Positions 13,995 through 14,127 of a DNA stretch of 14,127 nucleotides are shown here, one piece after another. The DNA comes from DAIPHL01 sp036771375 (GTDB lineage: Bacteria > Synergistota > Synergistia > Synergistales > Synergistaceae). A program made the translations under genes and the position numbers. The stretch spans positions 1 through 14,127 of the forward strand of contig DAIPHL010000050.1 in the NCBI GenBank assembly GCA_036771375.1, in the 5' to 3' direction. How positions within the stretch are numbered: the stretch's first letter is position 1; every line of letters begins with the position of its first letter. The notes beneath the pieces are model-generated. The model saw nothing but the letters and a program-made list of their open reading frames with translations, was not told the DNA's origin and did no database searches.

Positions 13995-14127
13995 TCAGCG
14001 CTTCCCTTCGTCGGAGGACGTCGGGCCCGACCGATCGGAGGAGAGGATCGGCACGTCTTTCGTCGACTCCTTCGCGAGCTCCACCGCGGTTTTCGAAGCC
14101 TCGGCGGACGGCATCATCTCGCCGACC
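13995..14127 (-). CDS. C-terminal end of a gene, probably the RND periplasmic adaptor (partial)
   Basis: Only the last 43 codons are in the window, running off the right edge and ending EGKR-stop 2 nt before the RND start codon. The visible tail is hydrophilic, rich in Ser, Glu and Lys, with VELAKES and SSDRSGPTSSDEG, and carries no diagnostic motif. HlyD/AcrA-type membrane-fusion proteins are normally encoded directly upstream of the pump and often have such a flexible C-terminus, so the adaptor call rests on position, not on sequence. Confidence 0.6.
   Translation of the reverse strand, partial: VGEMMPSAEASKTAVELAKESTKDVPILSSDRSGPTSSDEGKR

Overview
The window is GC-rich, gene-dense bacterial DNA in which every convincing gene lies on the minus strand, so transcription runs from the right end to the left. 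The organism has two membranes: there is a drug-type RND pump with a TolC/NodT-like outer-membrane channel, and two periplasmic binding proteins with signal peptides. The binding proteins match the family I know as DUF3798. Several copies of such proteins beside a BMP/ribose-type ABC transporter, in GC-rich DNA, suggest a Synergistota (Synergistetes) bacterium. That taxonomic guess is an inference from gene content only.

Layout in transcriptional order (right to left). (1) 14127-9366: the end of a gene, probably the RND periplasmic adaptor, then an AcrB/HAE1-family RND pump (1044 aa), then a NodT-type outer-membrane factor (495 aa), spaced 2 and 4 nt apart, so one operon and a complete tripartite efflux system if the adaptor call is right. 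(2) 9276-6687: two tandem paralogous DUF3798 periplasmic proteins (404 and 406 aa, about two-thirds identical by eye), each with a strong ribosome-binding site. The second has a near-consensus sigma-70 promoter. A perfect 13-bp hairpin lies between them, and an intrinsic terminator follows the second. (3) 6529-1515: a tightly packed operon with its own TATAAT box: a double-domain ABC ATPase, two different BPD_transp_2 permeases (ATGA overlaps), a small membrane-anchored protein with an acidic tail, and a 187-aa soluble protein of unknown family. It ends in tandem hairpins with a U-tract. (4) 1291-125: a class V (alanine/serine-glyoxylate type) PLP aminotransferase with its own promoter.

Regions 2 and 3 look like one functional unit: a high-affinity importer of the BMP/nucleoside-ribose branch whose binding proteins belong to an uncharacterised family and whose ligand is unknown. 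The two unrecognised proteins are co-transcribed with the permeases and may be accessory parts. The separate aminotransferase is a candidate for metabolising an imported amino compound, but only its position suggests this. The efflux operon is probably unrelated in function, although no clear terminator separates it from the first binding protein.

There are no RNA genes, insertion sequences or CRISPR arrays that I can see. The longest stretch without a gene is about 220 bases (between 1515 and the aminotransferase start), and it holds a terminator and a promoter.
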